NCBI GenBank assembly: GCA_963748205.1
Contig: CAVVIB010000018.1
Location: 62,001-126,000 of the forward strand
DNA length: 64,000 bases
Reading direction: 5' to 3'
DNA from: JAIBJN01 sp963748205
GTDB lineage: Bacteria; Actinomycetota; Thermoleophilia; Gaiellales; Gaiellaceae
A program made the translations under genes and the position numbers. Below the pieces are notes generated by a model. It saw only the letters and a program-made list of their open reading frames with translations, was not told the DNA's origin and did no database searches. Shown one piece after another: positions 24,585 through 33,728 of this stretch. Each line of letters opens with the position of its first letter. Position 1 is the first letter of the stretch.

Positions 24585-25520
24585 GTGATCAACCGCGTCA
24601 CCGGTGCCGCCGTCCTGGCCCTCCTCGTACTGGTCGCCGCGGCCTGCGGTGAGCGCTCCGAGCCGACCGGCGAGCTCGAGCAGAACTATCCAGTCACCGT
24701 CCAGGGCGCAGGCGAGCAGCCCGCGGTGGCGCCCGCGCGGCCGGAGCGGATCGTCGCGCTCGACCCGGGCGCCGCCGAGCTCGTGATCGCGCTCGGCGCC
24801 CGCGACCGCCTCGTCGGAATCCCGGCCGGCGTCAAGCGCGGCAGCGGCCCGCGGCAGGCGCCGGGCTCGGCCGAGCAGGTCGTGTCCCGCAGCGGCCAGG
24901 TGCAGGTCGACGACGTCGCTCGCCTCGAGCCGGACCTGATCGTCGCCACCCCGGGCATGGATCTCCTCGACCTCACGCGTGCGCAGCGAGAATCGGGCGC
25001 GGCGCTCTACGTCCAGCCGAGCTCGTCGGTCGACGACGTGCTGCGCGCGACGCTCGAGCTCGGCTTCCTCGTCGGAGAGCCCGTAGCGGCCCGGGAGGTG
25101 GCCGACCAGATCCGCACCGAGGTCGCAGCCGTCGAGGACACGGTCGCCGGCCTCCCACCCCGCACGACCTTCGTCGACACGGGCTTCTTCATCCCCATGC
25201 CGGAGCGCTCGCTCCTCGGCGACCTCGTCCGCCGCGCGGGCGGCCAGAGCATCGCCGGCGCCACCCCTTCGCCCGAGCCCTTCCCGCTGGAGCGGCTCCG
25301 CCGGCGCAACCCGCAGGTGTACCTCGCTACCTCGGAGAGCCAGGTGACGCTCGACGACCTGCGTGCAAACCCCGCCACCGCAGACCTGCGCGCAATCCGC
25401 CGGGGCCGCTTCGCCGTCATCCAGTCGGAGCTCGCCAACCGCCCCGGCCCCCGGGTCGGCAGAGCCCTCGAGCAGATCGCGGCCGCCCTCTACCCCAATG
25501 CCTTCGCCCAAGACGGCTAG
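24585..25520 (+). CDS. ABC transporter substrate-binding lipoprotein (BtuF/FepB type)
   Basis: Signal peptide with lipobox VLVAAAC, then two lobes of a class III periplasmic-binding fold (PF01497-like): PERIVALDPGAAELVIALG, DDVARLEPDLIVAT and TTFVDTGFFIPMPERSLLGD. The family carries corrinoids, siderophores or heme. No permease or ATPase gene is nearby, so the cargo cannot be inferred. Start uncertain: GTG 24585 (VINRVTGAAVLAL) is used; GTG 24573 and ATG 24561 are in frame. The 3' end overlaps the next gene by 23 bp. Confidence 0.85.
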   Translation: MINRVTGAAVLALLVLVAAACGERSEPTGELEQNYPVTVQGAGEQPAVAPARPERIVALDPGAAELVIALGARDRLVGIPAGVKRGSGPRQAPGSAEQVVSRSGQVQVDDVARLEPDLIVATPGMDLLDLTRAQRESGAALYVQPSSSVDDVLRATLELGFLVGEPVAAREVADQIRTEVAAVEDTVAGLPPRTTFVDTGFFIPMPERSLLGDLVRRAGGQSIAGATPSPEPFPLERLRRRNPQVYLATSESQVTLDDLRANPATADLRAIRRGRFAVIQSELANRPGPRVGRALEQIAAALYPNAFAQDG

Positions 25521-26157
25521 CGAGCTCGACGCGGTCACCGTGGACGCGAACGGCACGGCCGTCGAGCTCGACGATCCGACCGACCGCCTCCAGGCCGCCC
25601 TGGCCGAGCGCGGGGTCGAGCGCGACCGCGACGTCGTGGCGGCCGCGTTCAGGGCCGAGGTCGCCTACTACCTCCCGCGCACGCTGGAGGGGTCCGACGA
25701 GGCAAGCCTGGCGGACCTCCTCCGGCGCTGCACCGCGGTCTTCCTCGAGCACGCCGACGCAGGGCTCGATCCCGAGTCCTTCGCACCGGCGTTCGCCGAC
25801 AGCATCCGCTTCCGCCCCATCCCGGGCGCCGTCGAGGCGCTGGAGCAACTCCAGTCGGCCGGGCTCGCCCTCGCATGCGTGTCGAACTGGGACGCGTCGC
25901 TCGGGTCGCAGCTCGACCGCGCGGGCGTCGGGCGCTACTTCACCGTCGTCGTCAGCTCGGCCGAGGCAGGTGCGGCCAAGCCCGAGCCGGACGCCTTCAC
26001 CGTCGCGCTCGAGCGGCTCGGCGTCGAGCCCGGGCGCGCGCTCCACATCGGCGACACGGAGGCCGACGAGGAGGGCGCCGCCGCCGCGGGTCTGGCCTTC
26101 GAGCCGGTGCCGCTCGCTACGCTCCCCGAACGGCTGGGACTCGGCCACCGACCATGA
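25498..26157 (+). CDS. HAD-superfamily hydrolase with atypical motif I
   Basis: A 219-residue HAD protein with C1-type helical cap (about 25-100). Motif II ALACVSNWD, motif III GAAKPEPDAF and motif IV HIGDTEADEEGAAAAG are normal. Motif I reads VDANGTAVEL instead of DxDGT: the second Asp, the general acid/base of phosphatases, is Asn. This may change or abolish phosphatase activity. ATG 25498 lies inside the end of the lipoprotein gene and the stop overlaps the next ATG (ATGA), so it is part of a three-gene operon. Confidence 0.88.
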   Translation: MPSPKTASELDAVTVDANGTAVELDDPTDRLQAALAERGVERDRDVVAAAFRAEVAYYLPRTLEGSDEASLADLLRRCTAVFLEHADAGLDPESFAPAFADSIRFRPIPGAVEALEQLQSAGLALACVSNWDASLGSQLDRAGVGRYFTVVVSSAEAGAAKPEPDAFTVALERLGVEPGRALHIGDTEADEEGAAAAGLAFEPVPLATLPERLGLGHRP

Positions 26158-27317
26158 GCGAACGCAAGCGCGGCCTCTCGACGAAGGCCATCCACACCCC
26201 TCCGCTGCCCACAGGGCCGGGAGAGCCCGTCGTCGGACCGATCGTCGCCTCGACGACGTTCGCCTTCGAGCAGGTCGCCGACCTCGCGCGCGTGATCGCC
26301 GAGGAGGAGTACGGCTTCTCGTACGCGCGCCTCCGCAACCCGACGGTCGAGGAGCTCAACGCCGTCATCGCCGAGCTCGAGGGCGCCGAGGCGGCGCAGT
26401 GCTTCGGATCGGGCATGGCCGCGATCAGCGCCGCCCTCCACTCGACGCTCGCGCCGGGCGACACGCTGCTCCTGCCCCAGCAGCTGTACGGCACCACCTA
26501 CGACCTCGCGGAGAAGCAGCTGCGGCCCAGGGGCGTCGAGGTCGAGTACCTGGACGTCACCGACGCCGCCGCCTGGGAACGGCCGGCGCGCGTGCGCTTC
26601 GTCGAGACGATGGCGAACCCCGGCTTCCCGCTCGCCGACCTGGGCGCGATCGCGGCCACCAAGGGCGACGGGCTTCTGATCGTCGACAACACGTTCGCCT
26701 CCCCGGCGCTCTGCCGTCCCCTGGAGCACGGCGCGGACATCGTCTGCGAGTCGGCCACCAAGTACCTCAACGGCCATCACGACGTCACCGCCGGCGTGCT
26801 CGCGGGTAGCAAGGAGCTCGTCGCCGCGGCCCGCGCTCATCAGATCTCGGTCGGCTCGATCCTCGACCCGTTCCCGGCGTTCCTCGTCCGCCGCGGCCTG
26901 AAGACGCTCACGCTGCGCATGGAGCGCGCCAGCGCCAACGCCCTCGCGGTCGGCCGCTTCCTCGAGGGCCACGACAAGGTGGCGCAGGTGCTCTACGCGG
27001 GGCTCGAGAGCTACCCGCAGCACGAGCTCGCCCTGCGGCAGCTGGACGACTCGGGCGGGATGCTCGCCTTCGAAGTCGAGGGCGGGCGCGAGGCCGGCGA
27101 GCGGTTCATGGACGCGCTCCGGCTCTGCGGCCGCGCGACGAGCCTCGGCGGCGTGGACACGGTGCTCCACCATCCCGCCTCGACGAGCCACCGCCAGTAC
27201 ACGCCGGAGCAGCTCGCAGCGGCCGGGGTGTCGCCGGGTCTCCTGCGCCTCTCCGTAGGGTGTGAGGATGCCGACGACATCGTCGCCGACATCGCGCAGG
27301 CGCTCGCGCACGCATAA
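26154..27317 (+). CDS. Cystathionine gamma-synthase/lyase family PLP enzyme
   Basis: Fold-type I PLP enzyme of the Cys/Met metabolism family, 387 residues. Substrate-entry YARLRNPTVEELNAVIAELE, cofactor-binding GSGMAAISAAL, the DNTFASPALCRPLEHGADIV strand and the PLP Lys in ESATKYLNGHHDVTAG are visible; C-terminal LLRLSVGCEDADDIVADIA closes the domain. Whether it acts as gamma-synthase, gamma-lyase or O-acetylhomoserine sulfhydrylase cannot be decided from sequence. ATG overlaps the HAD stop. Confidence 0.93.
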   Translation: MSERKRGLSTKAIHTPPLPTGPGEPVVGPIVASTTFAFEQVADLARVIAEEEYGFSYARLRNPTVEELNAVIAELEGAEAAQCFGSGMAAISAALHSTLAPGDTLLLPQQLYGTTYDLAEKQLRPRGVEVEYLDVTDAAAWERPARVRFVETMANPGFPLADLGAIAATKGDGLLIVDNTFASPALCRPLEHGADIVCESATKYLNGHHDVTAGVLAGSKELVAAARAHQISVGSILDPFPAFLVRRGLKTLTLRMERASANALAVGRFLEGHDKVAQVLYAGLESYPQHELALRQLDDSGGMLAFEVEGGREAGERFMDALRLCGRATSLGGVDTVLHHPASTSHRQYTPEQLAAAGVSPGLLRLSVGCEDADDIVADIAQALAHA

Positions 27318-27969
27318 CGGCAAGGCCGCGGCCATCTGGCTCGGCGTCTGCGGCTTTCTCGTCGGGAGCGCGTTCTACCTGCAGAGCGTGGAGACCGACG
27401 AGGCGATCGAGCCGCTGTACGACGCCGGGCTCGCGGTCGCAGGGGTCATCCAGTACACGATCCTCGTCCTCATCGCGGTCGGGCTCGCGCGAATGTTCCC
27501 CCGCCCGCCCGACGCGCTGGGCCTGCGGCCCTTCCGCAGCCGCTGGGTCTGGATCTCGTTCGTCGTCGTCGCCGCGACGCTGGCCGTCGGCATCGCGCTG
27601 GAGCCGATCCTGCACGGCGGCGAGGAGCAGGGCCTCGCGCCCGACGAATGGAAGTCCGAGCACGCCGCGGCGTTTGCTGTCAACACGGCCATGATCGTGC
27701 TGGTGGCGCCGTTCGTGGAGGAGCTCTTCTTCCGCGGGATCGGCGTGCGGGCGTTGACCTACTTCGGGGCCCCGGCCGCCATCCTCCTCACGGGCATCGT
27801 CTTCGCCGGCGTGCACGGGGTCGTCGGCGCTCTGATCCCGCTCGCGCTCTTCGGCATCGGCCTCGCCTGGATCCGGGTGCGTTCCGCGAGCATCTGGCCG
27901 GGCTTCATCGCGCACGCGACCTACAACGGGATCGGCGTCGCGTTCCTAGCCCTCAGCTGGGCTCTCTAG
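27268..27969 (+). CDS. CPBP-family intramembrane glutamic endopeptidase
   Basis: A 233-residue polytopic membrane protein of the CAAX/Abi type. Catalytic motifs FVEELFFRGIGVRAL (EExxxR), FAGVHGVVGALIP and WPGFIAHATYNGI (HxxxN) are all present near the C-terminus. ATG 27268 lies within the last 50 bp of the PLP gene; GTG 27262 is an in-frame alternative. Role unknown; family members process or confer immunity to small peptides. Confidence 0.9.
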   Translation: MPTTSSPTSRRRSRTHNGKAAAIWLGVCGFLVGSAFYLQSVETDEAIEPLYDAGLAVAGVIQYTILVLIAVGLARMFPRPPDALGLRPFRSRWVWISFVVVAATLAVGIALEPILHGGEEQGLAPDEWKSEHAAAFAVNTAMIVLVAPFVEELFFRGIGVRALTYFGAPAAILLTGIVFAGVHGVVGALIPLALFGIGLAWIRVRSASIWPGFIAHATYNGIGVAFLALSWAL

Positions 27970-27997
27970 GGCGCGACCGGGATATTCTGGGCGCCTG

Positions 27998-28282
27998 ATG
28001 CGGCCGAGCGACCCCGAGCACGATCCCGTCGTCCGCGACCTGCGTGAACGCATCACCGAGGTCGACCAGGCGATCCTCGAGGCGGCCAACGCGCGGCTCG
28101 AGCTCGTCCGGGAGCTGCGCCGGCACAAGATCGCCCAGGGCTGGGACTTCGTGGACCCGGGCCGCGAGGAACGGCTGCTCGACGCCCTGGCCCGCGAGAA
28201 TCCCGGCCCGCTCAGCGAAGACGCAGTCCGGCAGCTCTTCCTGGATCTGCTCGCGCTCACGAAGCGCGAGATCGACGGCTAG
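27998..28282 (+). CDS. Chorismate mutase, AroQ type
   Basis: A 94-residue all-helical enzyme converting chorismate to prephenate. LRERITEVDQAILEAANARL and RLELVRELRRHKIAQGWDF contain the Arg and Lys residues of the AroQ site, followed by DPGREERLLDAL and a third helix. Small monofunctional form without fusion to prephenate dehydratase. Convergent with the DUF151 gene, three bases apart. Confidence 0.9.
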   Translation: MRPSDPEHDPVVRDLRERITEVDQAILEAANARLELVRELRRHKIAQGWDFVDPGREERLLDALARENPGPLSEDAVRQLFLDLLALTKREIDG

Positions 28283-28285
28283 GGC

Positions 28286-28774
28286 TCAGCTCTCCGTCGA
28301 GAAGTCGTCCGGCTTGACCTCGTCGAGGAACTTCTTGAACTCCTCGACGACCTCTTCCTCGTTCACGTCCTCGTGCTCGAACTCGATCGCGCTCTCCTCG
28401 ATCACGGCCTCGGCGGCGAAGATCGGCGCGCCGGAGCGGACAGCGAGAGCGATCGCGTCGCTCGGGCGGGAGTCGATCTCGAGCTCGGTCCCGTCCACGG
28501 CGACCGTGATGAGCGCGTAGAACGTGTTCTCGCGCAGCTCGGTGACCGCGATGCGGACCACGCGAGCCTCGAGCTGGCCGAGGATCTCGGTGAAGAGGTC
28601 GTGGGTCATGGGGCGGGGGGTCGCGGCGCCCTGGAGCTTCATGAGGATCGCCGCCGCCTCGGGATGCCCGATCCAGATCGGGAGGAACTTGTTGCCGTCG
28701 GCGGTCTTCAGGAGCACGATCGGCTGCTTGCCGACCATGTCGAAGCTCACGCCGTAGATGACCATCTCGTGCAT
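28286..28774 (-). CDS. Bifunctional nuclease family protein (DUF151)
   Basis: A 162-residue protein starting MHEMVIYGVSFDMVGKQPIV, with the DUF151 core LPIWIGHPEAAAILMKLQG and DSRPSDAIALAVRSGAPIFA. Homologues have been described as bifunctional DNase/RNase or as regulators; the biochemical role is not settled. The C-terminal 35 residues are very acidic (EFEHEDVNEEEVVEEFKKFL). ATG 28774 with a GAGGG site upstream. Confidence 0.9.
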   Translation of the reverse strand: MHEMVIYGVSFDMVGKQPIVLLKTADGNKFLPIWIGHPEAAAILMKLQGAATPRPMTHDLFTEILGQLEARVVRIAVTELRENTFYALITVAVDGTELEIDSRPSDAIALAVRSGAPIFAAEAVIEESAIEFEHEDVNEEEVVEEFKKFLDEVKPDDFSTES

Positions 28775-28859
28775 GGACAGGAACCCTCGTCTGATGATAG
28801 CCGCGCCCCTCCGAACGGGAACCACCCTAGGGAAACAGAGCGTTCCGGGGTCGGTGAAG

Positions 28860-28923
<64 letters not shown>

Positions 28924-28933
<10 letters not shown>

Positions 28934-29805
28934 GTGCGGGCAGATTGTAGCGAGGCCCGCTCGAGGGCTTCGACGATCTCTTCGAGCTCCACTTCCGACT
29001 CGAAGTAGACCTCGATGCGGCCGCTCGCGACCTTGGCGTCGGCGCCCGTTATGCGGCGCAGGGCGTCGCGCGCGCGGGCGGCGACAGCCGGGTCGACCGG
29101 CTGGCGGCGGCGGGGCTTCGTGCGCGCTCCGGCCCAACGGGCAGCGCGCTCGGCCGCCCGGACCGACATGCCGCCGCGGACGATGCGGCGGGCCAGGCGG
29201 CGGCGCTCCTCGTTGTCCGGGACCGCGAGGACCGCGCGCGCGTGCCCCTCGGAGAGCTGGCCGCGCTCGACGAGCCCGAGAACGTCGTCCGGGAGCTCGA
29301 GCAGGCGCACGCGGTTCGACACCGTCGGCTTCGAGCGGCCGACCTGCTCGGCGACTTCTCCGAGGGCGAGGCCGAACTCGTCCATGAGCACGGCGTACGC
29401 GCGCGCCTCGTCGACGGGCGAGAGGTCCTCGCGCGCAACGTTCTCCACCAGGGCGAGGAGCAGCGAGTTGCGGTCGTCGGTCTCGCGGACGAGCGCGGGG
29501 ATCGTGGCCAGGCCGGCGGCCCGCGCGGCCCGCCAGCGCCGCTCGCCTGCGATCAGCTCGTAGCCGCCCTCCGGCGACGTGCGCACGACCACCGGCTGGA
29601 CGACGCCCTGCGCGCGGATCGAGTCCGCGAGCTCGTCGATGCGCTCGCCGTCCAGGCGCTTGCGCGGCTGGCGGGTGTTGGCGCGGATCGAGCCGATCGG
29701 CAGCTGGACGAGCTCCGTTGCGGTGCTCGCGCCGCCCATGAGCACCTCGAGGCCGCGGCCGAGGCCGCGGCGTGGGCTGGGGTTAGCCGCGGTCGACAAG
29801 CTCAC
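28924..29805 (-). CDS. parB: Chromosome partitioning protein ParB
   Basis: CTP-dependent DNA clamp that loads at parS. The 293-residue product has the N-terminal RRGLGRGLEVLM (ParA-interacting), PRKRLDGERIDELADSI, the GERRWRAARAAGLATIPALV CTP/arginine box, ENVAREDLSPVDEARAYAVL and the helix-turn-helix LGEVAEQVGRSKPTVSNRVR. The basic linker KPRRRQ leads to a C-terminal dimerisation segment. GTG 29805 overlaps the as-sequenced parA stop. Its TAG stop lies within the 5' end of the tRNA-Ile gene. Confidence 0.96.
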
Positions 29806-30536
29806 TCGCCACCCTGTAGTAGGCATCCGCTCCGGGGGAAGCTGCGGTCGTAGGCGGTGATCGGCAGCCCGTGGCTCGGCGCCTCGGCCAGGCGCACGCT
29901 CCTCGGCACGACGGCGTCGAAGACGAGCTCGCCGAAGTGGCGCCTGACCTCGGCGGCCACGTCCGCCGCGAGCCGCGTCCGCCCGTCGACCATCGTCAGG
30001 ATCATCCCGGCGAGCGCCAGCTTCGGGTTCAGCCGCGCACGCACCAGCTCGATCGAGTGCAGGAGCTGCGTGAGCCCCTCGAGCGCGTAGTACTCGCACT
30101 GCACCGGCACGATCACGCGATCCGTGGCCGCCAGAGCGTTGACGGTCAGCGGCCCGAGCGAGGGCGGGCAGTCGATGAAGACGAAGTCGTAGCGCTCGCG
30201 CGCCGGCTCCAGCGCTCCGGGGAGGAACGTCTCGCCGTCGTCGCGCCGTGCCAGCTCGACGGCCGCGCCGGCGAGCTCGGGCCGCGAGGGCACGAGGTCG
30301 AGGTTCTCGAACTGCGTCGCGTGCGCGACGTCGTCGAGCGGTGCCCCGTCGAGCAGGTCGTAGGTCGACGTCCCGTTGGCCGCCTGGCCGAGCCCCGAGG
30401 TCGCATTCGCCTGCGGGTCGAGGTCGACGACGAGCGTCGAAGCGCCCGCCTCGGCGAGGCACGCGGCAATGTTCACGGCGGTCGTCGTCTTGCCGACGCC
30501 GCCCTTCTGGTTCGCCAGGGCGAAGACCTTTCCCAC
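29783..30536 (-). CDS. parA: Chromosome partitioning ATPase ParA (frameshift at a G5 run)
   Basis: Deviant Walker A ATPase (ANQKGGVGKTTTAVNIAACL, Walker B YDFVFIDCPPSLGPL) that moves ParB-DNA complexes. GTG 30536. As sequenced it ends at 29802 with an untypical tail SFPRSGCLLQGGE. Removing one base from the five-base run at 29834-29838 restores the family C-terminus SFPGADAYYRVASELVDRG with TAA at 29785-29783. I give the restored end. About 250 residues. Confidence 0.93.
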
Positions 30537-30550
30537 AGAGGCGATGCTAG

Positions 30551-31171
30551 TCAGGCGAGAGGACGTTTCCGGGCCGCGCCCGGACGGCGCGGGAAGCGCT
30601 CCGGCGTCGCCTCGACCTTCGGGACGACGACCAGGCTGCGCCTCTCCGAGCCCGGCAGCGCCACGAGTGCCGGCGCGCCGCCGCCGACCGCCTCGGACGC
30701 CTTTCCCGCGGCGTCGAGGTCGACTTCGCCCGCGAGGAGGATCACTCGCCCGCCCACGCGCACGAGGGGCAGGCACCACTCGAGCGCCACGGGCACGGGC
30801 GCGAGTGCCTGGGCAAGCGCCGTGCCGTACGCGTCGCGGCCGGCCCCTCTCCCGTGCTCCTCGGCCCGTGCGCAGACGACCGAGACGTTCGTGAGCTCCC
30901 GCGTCGCCTGCTCGAGGAAGTGGCACGTGCGCCGATGCGCCTCGAGCAGGTCGACGTGCAGGTCGGGGCGGGCGAGCGCCACCGGGATCCCGGGGGATCC
31001 GCCGCCCGAGCCGACGTCGACGACCGGGCCCTCCTCGACGAGCCCGGCGGCGGCAAGCGCGTCGTCGACGAGCACGCGGCGTGCCTCGGCCGGGTCGCGC
31101 ACGGCGGTCAGGCCGGGCGTGCCCAGCACCGACTCGAGCCAGCCGCTCGAGCCGCGGGTCGGCGTCGGTCA
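30551..31171 (-). CDS. rsmG: 16S rRNA (guanine-527-N7) methyltransferase RsmG (frameshift near 31142)
   Basis: Methylates G527 of 16S rRNA. SAM-binding VVDVGSGGGSPGIPVALARP, DLLEAHRRTCHFLEQ and AQALAPVPVALEWCLPLV are clear. The N-terminus MTDADPRLER from ATG 31171 (ATGA overlap with jag) continues homologously as WLESVLGTPGLTAVRDPAEA only after one base near 31142 is removed; as sequenced the intact frame starts at GTG 31129. About 206 residues when restored. Confidence 0.92.
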
Positions 31172-32702
31172 TTCCTGGGGCGCGGGAGCGACGACGACCC
31201 GCCGGTTCGGCTCGGTCCCGTCGCTCGAGGTGACCACGTCGTGCCGCTCCGCCAGGTAGACGTGGACGATCTTGCGCTCGACCGCGGTCATCGGCTCGAG
31301 CGGCACCGGCCTCTGGGTCTCGACAGCCTCCGAGGCGGCGCGGTCGGCGGCGCCCTCGAGCGACGAGCGTCGGCGCTCGCGATAGCCGGCGGCGTCGACC
31401 ACGACGTCCTTGCGATCCTCCTCGCGCCCGCGCCAGAGCACGGCGTTGGCCAGGTACTGGATCGCATCGATCGTGTGCCCGCGCTTGCCGATCACGAGGC
31501 CGAGCTCGGAGCCCTCGAGCGTCGCGTAGAGCGTCTCCTCGTCCTCGGCGATCTCGATCCGGCACGGAGCGCCGAGCGCCGAGCAGACGCGCTCCAGCAG
31601 CTCGCGCAGCTTCGCGGCCGGCGTGCCGGGCTCCTCGCTCGCCGCGGTCGGCGCCGGAGGCGGCTCGACCGCCTGGGCGATCACCTTTGCGGGTACCCGC
31701 CCGACGCCGAGGAGCCCGCGTTCGCCCTCCGAGAGGACGGTGAAGCGAACGGAGGACTTGTCCAGGCCGGGGAAGCGGCGCTCGAGCTCGCGCATCGCCG
31801 TCCACTTCGCCTCGCCGACGGTCTCGCCCTCGGCTTCGACGACGTCCTGGCTGCCGTTCTCGTTCTCGACCTCGGTCACCGGCGCGCCCTGCGGGCCCTT
31901 CTTCTTCCGCCGCCGGACACGCTGCTGCCCGGGCTGAGCCGGCTTCGCGGCCGCTTCGTCCGCGGGCTTGTCGCCGGCCTCCGCCGGCGGCTGCGGCTCG
32001 GGCGCCTTCGGCGGCGTGCGCGAGGAGCGCTTCTGCGGCGGAGGCGGCTTGGGCGCGAGGCGCCTCGTCACGAGGCCCTGGCCCACCGACCACAGGTTGG
32101 TCGTCGACCAGTAGAGCATCAGCCCCATCGGGAACGTGATGATGAACGGGATGATCACGAAAGGCAGCCCGAGGAAGATGTAGCGCTGCCGCGGGTCCGT
32201 CATCGGCATGGAGATCACCGACGCCAGCTGGCTCCCGACGTAAATGACGAGCAGCAGCCAGCCCGACCAGTGCGAGTTGATCGGGTCGGTGATGCTGGGA
32301 ACGATCCCGAGCCACCCGACGTCGGAATCCGGGTACTGCGGAAGGACCTCGTCGTCGAAGTCCCGGAGCACGAAGAAGAGCGAGATGAAGATCGGGATCT
32401 GGAGGAGGATCGGAAGACACGAGGCCATCGGGTTGACCTTGTTCTCCCGATAGAACTTCATGACTTCCTCGTTCATCTTCGCGCGGTCGCTGCTTGTACT
32501 TCTGCTGGATCGCCTTCAGCTCCGGCGCGTGCTGCTGGAGCCGCTTCATCGACCGGAACTGCTTGATCGTCAGCGGCACGATCGCCATGCGGACGATGAT
32601 CGTCAGGACGACGATCGCCCAGCCCCAGGGCAGCCCGACGGTGGAGTGCAGGCCCTCGAGCGCCCAGGTCAGGAATTCTTCGATCGGCTGGAGCGGGTTC
32701 AC
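31169..32702 (-). CDS. yidC: YidC membrane insertase fused in frame to Jag/KhpB (frameshift near 32489)
   Basis: GTG 32702 starts VNPLQPIEEFLTWALEGLHS, a short YidC/Oxa1 insertase with membrane helices in WAIVVLTIIVRMAIVPLTI, SCLPILLQIPIFISLFFVLR, a third near 32230 and FVIIPFIITFPMGLMLYWST. An extra base near 32489 separates KAIQQKYKQ from DRAKMNEEVMKFYREN. After a Pro/Lys-rich linker the same frame continues, without a stop, into Jag: Jag-N (DVVEAEGETVGEAKWTAMRE), KH domain (LGLVIGKRGHTIDAIQYLAN) and R3H (MTAVERKIVHVYLAERHDV), an RNA-binding pair. A GTG at about 31882 (VTEVENENG) could start Jag alone but lacks a ribosome site. Confidence 0.85.
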
Positions 32703-32929
32703 GCTTTGAAGATCCTCCGGTCGCTGACGTGGTCGACCCCGCCGTGGCTCCACGGGTTGCAGCGGAGGAGCCGCCACGCGGCGAGGATCACCCCTCGCGC
32801 GACGCCGACTTCGTGGATCGCGTCGAGCGCGTAGCGCGAGCACGTCGGGTGGTACTTGCAGCGCGGCCCGAGGAGCGGGCTCACGAGCGTGCGGTAGGCG
32901 TGCACCGGGAGCGCGGCGATCTGTCTCAC
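32699..32929 (-). CDS. yidD: Membrane protein insertion efficiency factor YidD
   Basis: A 76-residue protein with the family's RTLVSPLLGPRCKYHPTCSRYA core (the three conserved cysteine/serine segment) and WRLLRCNPWSHGGVDHV. GTG overlaps the rnpA stop and its stop overlaps yidC, both as GTGA, the usual rnpA-yidD-yidC order. Confidence 0.95.
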   Translation of the reverse strand: MRQIAALPVHAYRTLVSPLLGPRCKYHPTCSRYALDAIHEVGVARGVILAAWRLLRCNPWSHGGVDHVSDRRIFKA

Positions 32930-33285
32930 GCGGCCGTCCCCTCCGCGAGCGTGAAGACCTCGGTCACGCGCTCTGTCAGCCACGGGAAGCCGCGGCTCTC
33001 GACGGCCTCGTTGAGACCCGGCCTGGCGATGAGCACGTAGTCGTGCCCGCTGGGGACGGACTCGAAGACCTCCTCGAAGGCGGAGCGCAGGCGACGCTTC
33101 AGCCGGTTGCGCTCGACGGCGCCCCCGAGCTGGCGGGAGACGGCGAGGCCGAGGCGGGGCTCACCGAGCGGGTCCTCTTCGCGCGGGAACGAGTAGAGAA
33201 CGAGGAACCGGGTCGAGACGGACCGGCCCTTGCGGTAGACGGCGTCGAAGTCGCGCGAGCGGGAAAGGCGGTGGCGTCGGCTCAC
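32926..33285 (-). CDS. rnpA: Ribonuclease P protein component
   Basis: Protein subunit of RNase P, 119 residues, basic. RLSRSRDFDAVYRKGRSVST at the N-terminus and the RNR signature as AVERNRLKRRLRSAFEEVFE are present, followed by DYVLIARPGLNEA. GTG 33285, nine bases after rpmH. The RNA subunit is not in the window. Confidence 0.96.
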   Translation of the reverse strand: MSRRHRLSRSRDFDAVYRKGRSVSTRFLVLYSFPREEDPLGEPRLGLAVSRQLGGAVERNRLKRRLRSAFEEVFESVPSGHDYVLIARPGLNEAVESRGFPWLTERVTEVFTLAEGTAA

Positions 33286-33294
33286 TCTTGCCGC

Positions 33295-33429
33295 TCACGC
33301 GGAGAGGCGCTTGCGCCCCTTGGCGCGCCGGCGCTTGAGGATCGCGCGGCCCGCGCGAGTCGACATTCGCGCCCGGAATCCGTGCCGGCGCTTCCGCCTG
33401 CGCACGTTCGGCTGGTACGTTCGCTTCAC
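33295..33429 (-). CDS. rpmH: 50S ribosomal protein L34
   Basis: The 44-residue basic protein starts VKRTYQPNVRRRKRRHGFRA at GTG 33429 and ends RAKGRKRLSA, a textbook L34. First gene of the leftward rpmH-rnpA-yidD-yidC-jag-rsmG-parA-parB transcript; a TATACT box on the minus strand (33478-33473) could be its -10 element. Confidence 0.97.
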   Translation of the reverse strand: MKRTYQPNVRRRKRRHGFRARMSTRAGRAILKRRRAKGRKRLSA

Positions 33430-33728
33430 GAGAGAAAAGTGTGTCGGAGGGCCGCGGGGGCGGCCGGTCGCCCAGTATAGAGGAGCGCCCGAAGCCTCCG
33501 GCGCAACGACTTCGCCTCGGACGGTAATCCACAGCCTCGAAGGCGCATGAGAGGGCGAGGGAGGCGACCTTTCCACACCTGTGGAAAAGTGTGTGGAGAG
33601 GGGTAAAATCCCTGCAAATGGGCATTTCCGGCGCTAGGCGATTTCCCCAGGCCGAGCCATTGTAGGAGGCCGAGAGCCGCTGCTATAGTCGCCGCTCCCA
33701 GGCCACGGCGGAGGAGCGGAACGAGGGC
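33430..33728. other. rpmH-dnaA intergenic region with DnaA-box-like sites (origin, left part)
   Basis: Non-coding region between divergent rpmH and dnaA. DnaA-box-like 9-mers: TAATCCACA (33525-33533), the inverted pair TTTCCACACCTGTGGAAA (33570-33587) and TGTGGAGAG (33592-33600). An AT-richer stretch GGGTAAAATCCCTGCAAATG follows. Together with the dnaA-dnaN gap this would form a bipartite oriC, as in many actinobacteria. The rightmost part holds the dnaA promoter. Confidence 0.7.
33660..33689 (+). promoter_or_regulatory. Putative dnaA promoter
   Basis: TTGTAG (33660-33665) and TATAGT (33684-33689) with an 18-base spacer; a TG precedes the -10 (TGCTATAGT). Predicted start near 33696 leaves a leader of about 33 bases containing GGCGGAGGAGCGG before the GTG. 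Pattern match only. Confidence 0.5.

Noticed and set aside
29802..32843. A 1013-codon frame covering yidC start, antisense-like middle and parA
   Set aside because: Only the ends have homology; the middle is the wrong frame of yidC-jag and rsmG, connected by frameshifts.
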